A DNA stretch of 64,000 nucleotides, from positions 1 through 64,000 of the IMG/VR virus record IMGVR_UViG_3300036820_000013; one strand, 5' to 3'. The stretch is from a virus. Numbering within the stretch: the stretch's first letter is position 1; each line of letters starts with the position of its first letter. The position numbers were made by a program, and so were the translations under genes. Shown one piece after another: positions 63,416 through 64,000 of this stretch. The notes beneath the pieces were generated by a model that made no database searches, had not been told where the DNA came from, and saw nothing but the letters and a program-made list of their open reading frames with translations.

Positions 63416-64000
63416 CTAGACCTCCTCACTAGTCCCCGGCTCACCGGAACCGTCTCCTGTATCGAAGCCCTGTCCGGATTTCGAGGTTCTGAACTGGATC
63501 GTGACTCCCCACGTATCCAGCTGCTCTGGCGTGTAACCCTGCTCCTCTAGGAGCTGCCGCGGCGGCACGCCGAGCTGATCCTTAATTGCCTGCCCTTGCA
63601 GAGTAGCCAGGTCGTTGACAGTCGCTGCCGGAACCCAATGCACCTGCACCTTGGCAGGCTTCGCTTGGCCCTTTAGCTTCAGAACAAACCTGAATATGTC
63701 CCGCCAGGTCGCACCAAACGACATTTGGCGGTTGCGCACCTTCTTCGCAAAGGGCGCTTCGATTACTCGCAAGGACTCACCCGACACATTTGACACGATT
63801 GGATCGAGGAAATGCATCGGAGTCTGTGTGATCACTGCCATCGAGTGTACGTACTGCGTGAATGGCGTCAGGAACGCGGTCGGGTCGCCGACTGGGAACT
63901 GCCCATAGGACGTAATGCCCTTCATGAACCAGACCGAAGCAGGGTCGGCTGTCAGCTGCGACTTGGGGTCCATGCCCTGGTCGAGCGTAGCTCCAGTATC
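63416..64000 (-). CDS. Portal protein, C-terminal part (partial)
   Basis: Frame is open to the window edge. The visible 195 residues contain SMAVITQTPMHFLDPIVSNV, SGESLRVIEAPFAKKVRNRQ and FGATWRDIFRFVLKL, the clip/stem and wing region of SPP1/HK97-type portals, and a polar C-terminus. The remainder and the terminase genes would lie to the right. Internal ATG 63973 is not the start. Confidence 0.8.
   Translation of the reverse strand, partial: DTGATLDQGMDPKSQLTADPASVWFMKGITSYGQFPVGDPTAFLTPFTQYVHSMAVITQTPMHFLDPIVSNVSGESLRVIEAPFAKKVRNRQMSFGATWRDIFRFVLKLKGQAKPAKVQVHWVPAATVNDLATLQGQAIKDQLGVPPRQLLEEQGYTPEQLDTWGVTIQFRTSKSGQGFDTGDGSGEPGTSEEV

Noticed and set aside
1-64000. Integrase, repressor or other lysogeny genes
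   Set aside because: No tyrosine or serine recombinase motif or cI-like repressor was found. The MerR-like protein at 19113 has an excisionase-type fold but no integrase partner.

Overview
The window looks like about half or more of the genome of a large, probably lytic, tailed siphovirus that infects a Streptomyces-like actinomycete. Evidence for the host: an SsgA-family sporulation-type protein, a GH12-like secreted glycanase, C-x2-C/His small proteins of the kind common in actinobacteria and their phages, and many GTG/TTG starts overlapping the previous stop. No integrase, excisionase or repressor was recognised. Terminase lies outside the window and only the C-terminal part of the portal gene is present.

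Layout. (1) 1-34.75 kb, all + strand: a dense early/accessory and replication arm of small genes. Many are zinc-knuckle or membrane miniproteins, separated by structured intergenic leaders and by a family of AAAGATCT...TATAATTAA promoter-like boxes (about 1.3, 2.5, 6.8, 12.6, 17.5, 22.7 and 34.4 kb). It holds an ATPase (DUF3631-like), two paralogous acidic DNA-binding-like proteins, two secreted proteins, an SsgA-like protein, a VIT1/CCC1-like membrane protein, a SNF2 helicase, QueE, a YiiX/NlpC-like peptidase, a class I methyltransferase, a Cas4/RecB-like nuclease, a GT4 glycosyltransferase with an FkbM methyltransferase, a Sak4-like recombinase with its SSB-like partner, QueD, FolE, a DpdA-like transglycosylase, a DUF3310 protein and a uracil-DNA-glycosylase/family A DNA polymerase fusion. 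(2) About 34.8 kb: convergent junction with a large intergenic hairpin. (3) 34.8-64 kb, all - strand: the late arm. Read right to left, in transcription order, it runs portal, scaffold, HK97-type major capsid protein, small head proteins, a repeat-rich 1043-residue virion protein, head-tail connectors, membrane miniproteins, a papain-like protease, a nucleoside-phosphorylase-like protein, neck/terminator proteins, tail tube, tail assembly chaperones with a -1 frameshift site, a 1782-residue tape measure, Dit-like and hub proteins, a repeat-rich fibre, a GT-A-like protein, membrane proteins, a holin candidate and a GH25 lysin.

How the parts fit. FolE, QueD and QueE make 7-carboxy-7-deazaguanine (CDG) from GTP, and the DpdA-like enzyme would insert a 7-deazaguanine into phage DNA, a known anti-restriction strategy. 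No QueC is visible, so the end product is either CDG-derived or depends on a QueC elsewhere. Replication and recombination are served by the PolA fusion, SNF2 helicase, Sak4/SSB pair and Cas4-like nuclease. The parts I consider most unusual are the covarying intergenic RNA structures (two copies at 10.1 and 10.6 kb, the 28.1 kb leader ahead of the queD-folE-dpdA operon, and the tandem-hairpin leaders with a GCCCAG-type loop), the phage SsgA-like protein and GH12-like enzyme, and the nucleoside-phosphorylase/papain pair inside the virion operon.
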